This document shows, one piece after another, positions 1 to 10,956 of a stretch of 64,000 nt of DNA. Where the stretch lies: the NCBI RefSeq assembly GCF_000377985.1, contig NZ_KB899042.1, forward strand, positions 124,001 through 188,000, in the 5' to 3' direction. Under the pieces are notes generated by a model that saw nothing but the letters and a program-made list of their open reading frames with translations, made no database searches and was not told the DNA's origin. Position numbers and translations under genes: made by a program. Position 1 is the first letter of the stretch. Each line of letters opens with the position of its first letter. Origin of the DNA: Sporolactobacillus vineae DSM 21990 = SL153. Its GTDB lineage: Bacteria > Bacillota > Bacilli > Bacillales > Sporolactobacillaceae.

Positions 1-268
1 GTCCATAGGCCGCTGTGACCAGAAGATCAGGCGCGTAAGCGAGAATAGCTGCCACTGCTTCGGGTTTGCGCACCTTCTCCGGCTGAAGCACCGGAATGTC
101 ATACTGTTCCGCCAGAACCTTCACAGGCGAAGCGGTCAGCTTCTGTTTTCTGCCCTTCGGCCGGTCCGGCTGCGTCACGACGCAGACCACATCGTACGCC
201 GGATCGTTAATTAAGTTTTGCAGCACAGGAACTGAAAAGTCAGGCGTCCCCATATAAACGATTTTCAT
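1..268 (-). CDS. fmt: Methionyl-tRNA formyltransferase, N-terminal part
   Basis: The first 89 codons of a gene that runs off the low edge of the window. The protein starts [19 protein letters not shown], the usual beginning of Fmt, which formylates initiator methionyl-tRNA with 10-formyl-tetrahydrofolate. The ATG is at 266-268 and lies 36 bp after the priA stop, so it is probably co-transcribed with coaBC and priA. In B. subtilis a peptide deformylase gene (def) sits between priA and fmt; here there is no room for one. The folate-binding and catalytic residues lie outside the window. Confidence 0.93.
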   Translation of the reverse strand, partial: MKIVYMGTPDFSVPVLQNLINDPAYDVVCVVTQPDRPKGRKQKLTASPVKVLAEQYDIPVLQPEKVRKPEAVAAILAYAPDLLVTAAYG

Positions 269-304
269 TAATGACTCATCCTTTGCGTTCGCCCGGTTGC
301 CGAC

Positions 305-2731
305 TTACATCAGGGATACCGGGTTCATATCAATTGAAAGCTGTAATCCATTTTTGCCGGTCTCCTTGAAGTGCTGCATGATTTGGTGCAGCACCGGCAG
401 AAGTTTCGGTTCTCTTTTGTATTTTACCATGCACTGAAAACGATATCTATCTTTGATCCGGGCAACTGACGGAACAGCCGGGCCCAGGACCCTGACGGAA
501 GAAGACAGGCTATTTCTGAGAATCGAGGCGATGCGTTCTGACGCACCGGCAGCCTGTGCTGCCTCCGGGTGCGTCACGGTAATCAATGTCAGATAATAAA
601 ACGGAGGATAGCCGAGACGATGGCGAATTTGCATCTCTTCCTGATAGAACCGGTTGAAGTCATTGGCCGCCGCATCGGTGACGGCGTAGTGATCCGGCGA
701 ATAACTCTGGATCACCACTTCGCCGGGCAGATCATGCCTGCCGGCGCGTCCGGAAACCTGTGTCAGTAATTGAAAGGTCTTCTCCGATGCGCGGAAGTCC
801 GGCAGGTAGAGCATTGAATCCGCCGCGAGCACACCGACCAGCGTGACTTCCGGAAAATCCAGTCCCTTGGCAATCATCTGAGTGCCCAGGAGGATATCTG
901 CCTGATGCTCGCCGAATCGCCGCAGCAGCTTTTCATGTCCGCCCTTCCTGCCTGTCGTGTCGACATCCATCCGAATGACGCGGGCTTCAGGCATCAGCCG
1001 GTTCAACTCAGCCTCCACCTTCTGGGTCCCTGTGCCAAAATAGCGCATAGCGTCGCTCCCGCATGAAGGGCAGGCATCGGGAACACGGGTTTCATAGCCG
1101 CAGTAGTGGCATTTAAGCAGATGACTGGCCCGATGATAAGTCAGCGAAATGTCACAGTGCGGACACTTAATGACCGTGCCGCATGACCGGCACATGACGA
1201 ATGTGGCGTAACCGCGCCGGTTGAGGAAGAGGACGGTCTGTTCATGCCGTGCAACACGTTCCTGCAGCTTTGTAAAAAGTTCCTTTGAAAATACGGAATG
1301 ATTTCCGTCCCGCATCTCCTCACGCATATCGACAATATCCACCGGCGGCAGAGGATGATGGTTGAAGCGTTCCTTCAGAGTCAGCAGCTGGTAAACTTTC
1401 TTCCGGGCGCGGGCGTAAGACTCCAGAGACGGCGTGGCACTGCCGAGCACTACCGGACAATGATTGCGGGCAGCGCGGTGAATCGCCACATCACGGGCAT
1501 GGTAACGCGGAATGTCTTCCTGTTTATAACTGGATTCGTGCTCTTCATCGATAATGATCAATCCGAGATTCTCAAATGGGGCGAACACAGCGGACCTTGC
1601 ACCGACCGCCACGCTGACCCGTCCTTCCCGAATCCGGCGCCACTCATCATATTTCTCTCCCCGGCTCAGACCGCTGTGCATGACCGCTACCTGGTTGCCG
1701 AACCGTCCTTTGAACCGGTGAACCATCAGCGGTGTCAGAGAAATCTCCGGAACAAGTACGATCGCCTGCCGTCCTTTATCGATCACGCGTTGAATCGACT
1801 GCAGATAGAGTTCGGTTTTTCCGCTGCCTGTTACCCCGTGACACAGAAAGACGTTCGTCTCTTGACGATCAACCGAGCGGATGATCGGCCGGATGGCTTT
1901 CTCCTGCTCGTCGGTCAGCGGCAGGGGTTGGGTCCGTTCTTCTTCGTCAAGGGCTTCATACGGATTCCTGAATTGTTCTTTCTTCTCTTCTGTGAAAAGC
2001 CCTTTCGCGGTCAATGCGTGGAGTGCCTGTCGTGAAAGGCCTTGTTTCGTGACCAGTTCCGAAACCGGATATTTCTGGTCCGGTTCATTCCGGCTGATGA
2101 AAAAACGCAGCACGTCTCTTTGCCGTTCCGAACGCGATTCTGTTTTTTGCAGAAACGCCTCAAGCCTTTCTTTTGACACAGAAGCCGAAATCACCGTTCT
2201 TTTCCGGATCCTTGCCTGATTCTGCACGTTCTGGCGGACACTGAGTACGCCGTCATTGATCGCCCTTCTGATGCGATCGAGTTTCTGCGGATCCGGAAGT
2301 GTCAGGAGCCGGCGCCACCCGATGAAGTCTTTAGAAAACAGGGGAATCAGCTCCGGAAATTCCCGATCCAGCCTGGTCCGGTCTGCAACGGTGACCTGTT
2401 TCTCATAGCTTGCCTTCATCACGGCAGGGAGCATCGCCTGATAAGCCGACACCGTCGGGCAAAGCGTCGTCTCTGCAAGCCAGTTGCCGAGACCCAGCAG
2501 TTCCGGTGTCAGCACCGGGACCGGATCAATCACCTGACTGACTTTCCGCAGCTTCTTCAGTTCGGAAGACGCCTTCACCGCGGTCACAAAGCCCAGCCGT
2601 CTGGTTCGTCCAAAGGGCACCGTGACCCGTATTCCCGGGCAGACCAGATGAACGAGTTCATCTGGTATTTGATAGTCGAACGGCTTGTCTACCGAGCCGG
2701 CAGGAATATCGATATAAATTTCAGCAATCAT
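305..2731 (-). CDS. priA: Primosomal protein N' (replication restart helicase PriA)
   Basis: An 808-residue superfamily 2 DNA helicase that recognises stalled forks and reloads the replicative helicase. The N-terminal 3'-DNA-binding region is followed by a P-loop GVTGSGKTE at about 299-307 and a DEEH Walker B box near 395-398. Eight zinc-binding cysteines lie at about 514, 517, 523, 526, 541, 544, 554 and 557, then the helicase C-terminal domain with QVSGRAGR. Length is normal for Bacilli. The ATG overlaps the coaBC stop by 4 bp (ATGA), so translation is probably coupled. Confidence 0.97.
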   Translation of the reverse strand: MIAEIYIDIPAGSVDKPFDYQIPDELVHLVCPGIRVTVPFGRTRRLGFVTAVKASSELKKLRKVSQVIDPVPVLTPELLGLGNWLAETTLCPTVSAYQAMLPAVMKASYEKQVTVADRTRLDREFPELIPLFSKDFIGWRRLLTLPDPQKLDRIRRAINDGVLSVRQNVQNQARIRKRTVISASVSKERLEAFLQKTESRSERQRDVLRFFISRNEPDQKYPVSELVTKQGLSRQALHALTAKGLFTEEKKEQFRNPYEALDEEERTQPLPLTDEQEKAIRPIIRSVDRQETNVFLCHGVTGSGKTELYLQSIQRVIDKGRQAIVLVPEISLTPLMVHRFKGRFGNQVAVMHSGLSRGEKYDEWRRIREGRVSVAVGARSAVFAPFENLGLIIIDEEHESSYKQEDIPRYHARDVAIHRAARNHCPVVLGSATPSLESYARARKKVYQLLTLKERFNHHPLPPVDIVDMREEMRDGNHSVFSKELFTKLQERVARHEQTVLFLNRRGYATFVMCRSCGTVIKCPHCDISLTYHRASHLLKCHYCGYETRVPDACPSCGSDAMRYFGTGTQKVEAELNRLMPEARVIRMDVDTTGRKGGHEKLLRRFGEHQADILLGTQMIAKGLDFPEVTLVGVLAADSMLYLPDFRASEKTFQLLTQVSGRAGRHDLPGEVVIQSYSPDHYAVTDAAANDFNRFYQEEMQIRHRLGYPPFYYLTLITVTHPEAAQAAGASERIASILRNSLSSSVRVLGPAVPSVARIKDRYRFQCMVKYKREPKLLPVLHQIMQHFKETGKNGLQLSIDMNPVSLM

Positions 2732-3942
2732 TGCTGTTCCCTTTTCCTCAGAAGTTCGGCGACAGCATGAACAATGTGCGCCGCCACACTCTTTTTGGTC
2801 ATTTGCTCAAAACGCTGTTTTTCCCCGCTGGCAAAGAAAAAAGTCACCAGATTCGTATCCCCGCCGAATCCATGGACCGCATCGTTAGCCACGAGAAAAT
2901 CCACATTCTTTTTTTTCAGTTTCTCAATCGCGTGCTCCTCAAGTTTCTCCGTCTCGGCGGCGAATCCGACGAGCACCTGATCCTTCTTTTTCCGGCCCAG
3001 TTCAAGAAGAATATCCGGGTTGCGCACCATACGGACGAGCAGCGGACCATCCTGCTTTTTAATTTTACTGGTGCTCACCTGTTCGGGCCGGTAGTCGGAG
3101 ACGGCTGCAGCTTTGACGACCGCATCGGTATGTTCAAACCGGGCGGCGACGGCCTGACGCATCTCTTCGGCAGAGGTGACCCGGATCAAGGTCACGCCAT
3201 GCGGCGCTTCAAGGGCAACCGGTCCGGAAACCAGCGTCACTGATGCCCCTGCCTGAGCCGCCGCTTCGGCAATGGCAAATCCCATTTTCCCGCTCGAACG
3301 GTTGCTGAAGAAGCGAATCGGATCCAGTGCCTCACGGGTCGGTCCGGCAGTCACCAGGATGTTTTTCCCATCAAGCGCATGCCGGCTCATATCAGTTTCA
3401 GTAAAATAGGCCTCCAGCTCCTTCAGAATCGCAGCCGGTTCGCTCATCCGCCCTCTTCCTGTCCAGCCGCAGGCCAGACGCCCCTGATCGGGTCCGATCA
3501 AGTGACAGCCATAGGTTTCCAGGGTGCGGAGATTTGCCTGAACTGCCGGATGCCGATACATGTTGACATTCATTGCCGGTGCAATCCAGACCGGGCATTT
3601 CGCCGCTAATGCAACAGCGCTCAGCATATTATCGGCGGCACCGGCAGCCAGTTTGGCAATGGTATTGGCTGTGGCCGGTGCGATCAGTACCAGATCTGCG
3701 GAATCAGCCAGATCGATATGGGCGATTTGCCCGTCCTGCTCATCGGCAAAAACCGATTCACTGACCGGATGCCTTGTTAATGCCTGAAAGGTTGCAGCGC
3801 CGATAAATCGTGTTGCCTCAGCGGTCAGGATCACATGTACCTGAGCACCGGACTGAACGAGACGGCTTGCCAGTTCAGCCGCCTTATAGGCAGCAATCCC
3901 CCCGGTAACGCCAAGCACGATATTTCTTCCTTTCAAATTCAC
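2728..3942 (-). CDS. coaBC: Bifunctional phosphopantothenoylcysteine decarboxylase / phosphopantothenate-cysteine ligase
   Basis: Two consecutive steps of coenzyme A synthesis in one 404-residue protein. The N-terminal flavoprotein decarboxylase half has the active-site histidine (AHIDL, about residue 75), the APAMN motif near 121-125 and the catalytic cysteine in GRLACGWTGRGRM near 158. The C-terminal ligase half begins around 190 with VTAGPTREALDPIRFFSNRS and ends with a KKKNVDFLVAND loop. I chose the GTG at 3942 because GGAGAGGTGG lies just upstream and it gives the family-typical start (M)NLKGRNIVLGVTGG; an upstream in-frame extension to 3981 lacks a ribosome site. Overlaps priA by 4 bp. 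Confidence 0.95.
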   Translation of the reverse strand: MNLKGRNIVLGVTGGIAAYKAAELASRLVQSGAQVHVILTAEATRFIGAATFQALTRHPVSESVFADEQDGQIAHIDLADSADLVLIAPATANTIAKLAAGAADNMLSAVALAAKCPVWIAPAMNVNMYRHPAVQANLRTLETYGCHLIGPDQGRLACGWTGRGRMSEPAAILKELEAYFTETDMSRHALDGKNILVTAGPTREALDPIRFFSNRSSGKMGFAIAEAAAQAGASVTLVSGPVALEAPHGVTLIRVTSAEEMRQAVAARFEHTDAVVKAAAVSDYRPEQVSTSKIKKQDGPLLVRMVRNPDILLELGRKKKDQVLVGFAAETEKLEEHAIEKLKKKNVDFLVANDAVHGFGGDTNLVTFFFASGEKQRFEQMTKKSVAAHIVHAVAELLRKREQQ

Positions 3943-4035
3943 TAGAACCACCTCTCCTGTCACAGCGATCTCTGTCTCCAATGGTCATTCAGGTACGTTC
4001 TGTTCAAAAGTAACTGCTGCCGCTCCGCCTTTTGG

Positions 4036-4077
4036 CGCTGCAGGTGCAAGACCCTTGCAGGATCTGCACCTGCAGCG
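4036..4077. repeat. Long hairpin upstream of coaBC
   Basis: Perfect 13-bp inverted arms (4036-4048 and 4065-4077, core GCTGCAGGTGCA). On the minus strand the stem extends inward through GATCC/GGGTC with one bulge to a TGCAA loop, about 17-18 bp in all. There is no T-run on either side, so it is not a standard terminator. It lies between the rpoZ terminator and the coaBC start, in the coaBC leader or promoter region. Function unknown. Confidence 0.6.
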
Positions 4078-4111
4078 GAAAATAGCAGCGGGGTTAATCG
4101 AGCTTTCAGGT

Positions 4112-4141
4112 AAAAAAACAACAACCCTTCACAGGTTGCTG
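4112..4141 (-). terminator. Terminator after rpoZ
   Basis: On the minus strand CAGCAACC-TGTGAA-GGGTTGTTG forms a stem (one G-U pair), immediately followed by seven T. It lies 26 bp past the rpoZ stop and ends the yicC-gmk-rpoZ unit, making coaBC-priA-fmt a separate transcription unit. Confidence 0.85.
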
Positions 4142-4166
4142 CCTCTTTTTCATGTTGTTCAGTTCA

Positions 4167-5002
<836 letters not shown>

Positions 5003-5010
5003 TTATAGCA

Positions 5011-5901
5011 TCATTCAATATTCTGAACCTGTTCGCGCAATTTTTCAATCTCGCTTTTTAACAGAACCACTTTGCGGCTGATCTCGGCATCGTTGCCCTT
5101 TGACCCAATCGTGTTCATTTCGCGGTTCATTTCCTGAGTCAGAAAGTCAAGTTTCCGGCCGACGGGTACCGACTCGGAAGAATTGGACAGGAACAGCCGG
5201 AACTGCGCCAGATGGCTTTTCATACGGGTCAATTCCTCGTCAATCGCCGACTTATCGGTAAATACGGCGATCTCATTCATCAGCCGGTCCTCATCAAGCT
5301 CGTGGCTGTCCGCCAGAAACTCGGTAATATGCTCGCGCAGCCTTCGCGCATAATGACGGTGTACCTCAGGGGCATACGCTTCAAGAGCGCCGACCTCATT
5401 TGCAATGAAGTCGGCTTTCGCGATCAGATCCGTTCTGAGCTGTTCGCCTTCATTACGGCGCATCTCCTGCATCTGCCGGCAGGCCTGTCTGACAGCCTTG
5501 AGCACAATGGCTTCTGCCTGTTTTGCGGTCTGGGTGTCCGGCTCTCTTACGGTAAAGATGCCGGGAAGCGTCAATACAGCGCTTAAGTCCCATCCGGAAG
5601 TACCGCTGCGTTTTTCAAGATCTTTTGCCGCCTGCAGATACTGATCGGCCAGCGCCCAGTCCGTATTCAGTTTAGGTTCAGCTGCTGCTCCCCCATCCAG
5701 GGTCAGATATAATGTGAGCGAGCCCCGCTGAAAAAATGAATGGATTTCATTTCTAATCCGGTTCTCAAGGTACAGGAAAGGACGCGGCAAATTCATCGAA
5801 AGATCGAAAAAGCGGTGATTCACCGACTTTAGTTCCGCCCTGGCCGTAGCATCATTATCGCTGATCACAGCCGAACCGTATCCGGTCATACTGTTGATCA
5901 T
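5011..5901 (-). CDS. yicC: YicC/YloC-family endoribonuclease
   Basis: A 296-residue YicC family protein: N-terminal MINSMTGYGSA, the conserved stretch LKSVNHRFFDLSMNLPR, and the C-terminal DUF1732 part with KLDFLTQEMNREMNTIGSK. Members are metal-dependent endoribonucleases, and E. coli YicC takes part in small-RNA turnover; the substrate in this host is unknown. First gene of the yicC-gmk-rpoZ unit with its own promoter just upstream. GGAAGTG precedes the ATG at 5901; the internal ATG of MTGYG is an alternative start. Confidence 0.93.
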   Translation of the reverse strand: MINSMTGYGSAVISDNDATARAELKSVNHRFFDLSMNLPRPFLYLENRIRNEIHSFFQRGSLTLYLTLDGGAAAEPKLNTDWALADQYLQAAKDLEKRSGTSGWDLSAVLTLPGIFTVREPDTQTAKQAEAIVLKAVRQACRQMQEMRRNEGEQLRTDLIAKADFIANEVGALEAYAPEVHRHYARRLREHITEFLADSHELDEDRLMNEIAVFTDKSAIDEELTRMKSHLAQFRLFLSNSSESVPVGRKLDFLTQEMNREMNTIGSKGNDAEISRKVVLLKSEIEKLREQVQNIE

Positions 5902-5923
5902 CCAATCACTTCCATCTCACTAT

Positions 5924-5951
5924 TTTATACAATCCTGTACCTTACAGGCAA
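5924..5951 (-). promoter_or_regulatory. Probable sigma-A promoter for yicC-gmk-rpoZ
   Basis: On the minus strand TTGCCT (5946-5951), a 16-bp spacer and TATAAA (5924-5929), 22 bp before the yicC start. Four of six and five of six matches to the sigma-A consensus. A shift of the -10 to TAAAAT (18-bp spacer) is also possible. Confidence 0.6.
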
Positions 5952-5998
5952 GTCAAAGTCCTCTGCATTCAGGCTTCGCATCGGCCCATGCTTCAGAG

Positions 5999-7744
5999 TT
6001 AGCTTTTTGATGGCTGCCCGTCAGACGGAACAGTCGGTTTTTTCATGAGTTTCAGAACAAGCGATTCATCAGGTGTAACGAACAGCGTCCGCTGATCCGT
6101 ATAAATCACAAAACCCGGTTTGGCACCGGACGGTTTTTTCACATATCTTACCCGTGTATAGTCGACCGGAACACCGCTGCCCATTCGTGATTTACTAAAA
6201 AATGCCGCCAGACACGCCGCTTCGGTTAACGTCTTTTCCGTCGGATGCGCCGACCGGATAATCACATGGGAACCGGGACTGTTCTTGGTATGGAGCCAGG
6301 TGTCGTCCCGTCCGGCGACCTTCGTCGTCAGATAATCATTTTGTTTATTATTCTTTCCCGCCAGAATAACGGTACCGTCCGAGGCATAGTAATGATCAAT
6401 CTGTGGGCGGGTGTTCTTTTTCCTGAAGGACTTTCCGCGCTTTTTCCTGAGATAGCCGCCCTCTTCCAGTTCCTCACGGATTTCGGCGATATCCTTCAGC
6501 GAAGCGGATTCAATCTGCTGCTGCAGCGTATCGAAATAGTCGATCTCCTGTTTCGTCCGGTCGATCTGGCCGGCAACCACTTTTCTGGCTGTCTTGGCTT
6601 TTGTGTATTTTTTGAAATAAGCCTGCGCATTTTCCGACGGGGTCCGGTTCGGATTCAGTTTAATTTTGACGGTCGCCTGGTTTTCGTCATAATAGTTCAC
6701 TGCCTGAACGGAGAGGTCACCCCGTTTGAAGAGGTGCATATTCGCCGTCAGAAGTTCGCCGCTGAGACGGAATTCATCCGCATTTTCCGCCTGATCAAGC
6801 GTTTTTTCAAGCTTCTTGAGTTTGTTCTTATTCTTCTTCAGTTCTAGCGAGATAAAGTGGCCCAGATCGCCGGCCTTCTGTTTGACCGCGTCGGTTTCCG
6901 ATTTAACCAGATAGAAGTGGTCGAGCATCTCATTGACATCGGTAAATTGCTCTTTGCGGCCGTCCAGACATGTCAGATCGAGTACATGGCACTCGTCTTT
7001 TCCATTCTTTCCATAAATGATTGTCGGTGCGTAGTCATTTTCACGAATGGCCTGCAGCACCTCGCCGAATGCTCGGGCAACCGATTCCTGGTTCGGCAGT
7101 CCGGCTCGCTGCATCACTTCCCGGCCGATCAGCGGCGAAAAGCCTTCCACGAGGCCGACAATCTGCCGCTCCGTTTTCCCGCTGTTCCATTCAATACGCG
7201 CGATCAGATCTTGTACGCTCATCTCAAGCGGGTTCATCTTTCCCTGATCCGGGGGCGCGACATAGGTTTCTCCGGGCAGAACCGTCCGGTAGCGGTTCAC
7301 TGCCGGTGTGAGATGCTTCATGCTGTCAATGATCCGCCCTGTCGGTTTGTCAATCAGAATGACATTGCTGTGACGCCCCATCAGCTCAATAATCAGCTGC
7401 TTTTGAGTCAGGTCGCCGAACTCGTTTCTCGCCCGCAGATCAATGTGCACAATGCGTTCAAAGCCAACCTGTTCGATCGAATCAATCACGCTGCCTTCAA
7501 GATGCTTGCGCAGAAGCATGCAGAACATCGGCGGCTTCTCCGGATTTCCTTCGACCAGCCGGGTTAAATGGAGCCGCGCGAAAGCCGCGTTGATTGAGAT
7601 CAGCAGCTTTCCCCGTGCGTTTCGTGAACGCATGTGGAGAACAAGGTCCGTCTGAGTCGGCTGATATATTTTCGTAATCCGGCCGCCGGTAAATCCCTGA
7701 ATGCTTTGCACGACAGCGCGGGTGACAATTCCATCATATGCCAA
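5999..7744 (-). CDS. rqcH: Ribosome quality control factor RqcH (NFACT family, FbpA/YloA)
   Basis: NFACT protein of about 581 residues. RqcH binds 50S subunits with obstructed peptidyl-tRNA and directs addition of C-terminal alanine tails that mark the nascent chain for proteolysis. Visible are the NFACT-N domain (AYDGIVTRAVV to about 200), a helix-hairpin-helix/coiled-coil middle (ELKKNKNKLKKLEKTLDQAE) and the C-terminal NFACT-R domain with DDTWLHTKNSPGSHVIIR. The family start (M)AYDG corresponds to TTG at 7744; in-frame GTG and TTG codons up to 7762 are alternatives. YlmH, also implicated in this pathway, is encoded at 23203-23976. Own promoter upstream, downstream of the pyrE terminator. 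Confidence 0.94.
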   Translation of the reverse strand: MAYDGIVTRAVVQSIQGFTGGRITKIYQPTQTDLVLHMRSRNARGKLLISINAAFARLHLTRLVEGNPEKPPMFCMLLRKHLEGSVIDSIEQVGFERIVHIDLRARNEFGDLTQKQLIIELMGRHSNVILIDKPTGRIIDSMKHLTPAVNRYRTVLPGETYVAPPDQGKMNPLEMSVQDLIARIEWNSGKTERQIVGLVEGFSPLIGREVMQRAGLPNQESVARAFGEVLQAIRENDYAPTIIYGKNGKDECHVLDLTCLDGRKEQFTDVNEMLDHFYLVKSETDAVKQKAGDLGHFISLELKKNKNKLKKLEKTLDQAENADEFRLSGELLTANMHLFKRGDLSVQAVNYYDENQATVKIKLNPNRTPSENAQAYFKKYTKAKTARKVVAGQIDRTKQEIDYFDTLQQQIESASLKDIAEIREELEEGGYLRKKRGKSFRKKNTRPQIDHYYASDGTVILAGKNNKQNDYLTTKVAGRDDTWLHTKNSPGSHVIIRSAHPTEKTLTEAACLAAFFSKSRMGSGVPVDYTRVRYVKKPSGAKPGFVIYTDQRTLFVTPDESLVLKLMKKPTVPSDGQPSKS

Positions 7745-7813
7745 ATTTTTCACCACTTTCAAAAAAAACGGGCATCATCTGCTCGTTTTCTGCTTCCTAT
7801 GTACCAGAATATT

Positions 7814-7843
7814 ATTGTCTCACTGATTCAGCTGATCCGTCAA
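7814..7843 (-). promoter_or_regulatory. Probable promoter for rqcH
   Basis: On the minus strand TTGACG (7838-7843), an 18-bp spacer and GACAAT (7814-7819) preceded by an extended TG motif (TGA just before the -10). About 70 bp before the rqcH start and beyond the pyr terminator. Confidence 0.55.
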
Positions 7844-7878
7844 GAATTCCGGGAACTGCGGGTACGATTTCACCATTG

Positions 7879-7901
7879 AAAAAGCCTCCGAAATGGGAGG
7901 C
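7879..7901 (-). terminator. Terminator of the pyr operon
   Basis: On the minus strand GCCTCC-CATTTC-GGAGGC followed by TTTTTC, 29 bp after the pyrE stop. A classic intrinsic terminator separating pyrE from rqcH. Confidence 0.9.
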
Positions 7902-7929
7902 GATGGATAAGCTTTTAACCATTTAACAT

Positions 7930-8564
7930 TCAATTTCTCCAGTCATCCGATGTCGGATCAGCATACCACTGCTTCAGCTGACTGAGCTGCGACGCATTGA
8001 TCGTACCGTTCTCAACAGCCAGATGGATCAGCGTGTCAAAATCAGTCAGGGTGTTCAGCGTAATGCGGGCTTCAGCAAAATTTTTATCAGCCTGTGGCAG
8101 AAGATAGGTGAAAATAGCCGCCACACCCAGAATTCTCGCGCCTGCTGCTTCCAGAGCGTGTACCGCCGTCAGGACACTGCCGCCGGTGGAGATCAGGTCG
8201 TCAATAACAACAGCTTTCTGTCCGGATTTAACGATACCTTCGATCTGCTTCTTCCGTCCGTGCGACTTGGCTGCAGAGCGAACGTAAACCATCGGCAGAT
8301 GCAGCGCTTCAGCAATCAGTGCCGCATGGGAAATACCTGCGGTTGCCGTACCGGCAATCACTTCGGCATCCGGATAATGTTCTCGGATCAGTGCCACAAA
8401 TGCCTGAATGACGTCATGCCATATCTCCGGATAGCCCATGACCGTCCGGTTATCACAGTATACCGGCGACTTGATGCCGGATGCCCAGGTAAAAGGCTCA
8501 TCCGGACTCAGCACAACCGCTTTTATTTTTAACAGATGCTCGGCAATCTGTTCTTTGCTGTTCA

Positions 8565-8565
<1 letters not shown>
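7930..8565 (-). CDS. pyrE: Orotate phosphoribosyltransferase
   Basis: Fifth step of UMP synthesis: orotate plus PRPP to OMP. The 211-residue protein has the PRPP-binding loop VVIDDLISTGGSV, the substrate-binding stretch FTWASGIKSPVYCDNR near the N-terminus and SAAKSHGRKKQIEG of the flexible catalytic loop. The ATG at 8565 overlaps the pyrF stop by one base (TAATG) and has GGAGGAAG just upstream inside pyrF. Last gene of the pyr operon. Confidence 0.96.

Positions 8566-10952
<2,387 letters not shown>

Positions 10953-10956
<4 letters not shown>

Noticed and set aside
7745-7790. Hairpin CGAGC...GCCCG before a T-run ahead of rqcH
   Set aside because: The stem has a mismatch and only four good pairs; the T-run just precedes the start region. 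Too weak to call an attenuator.
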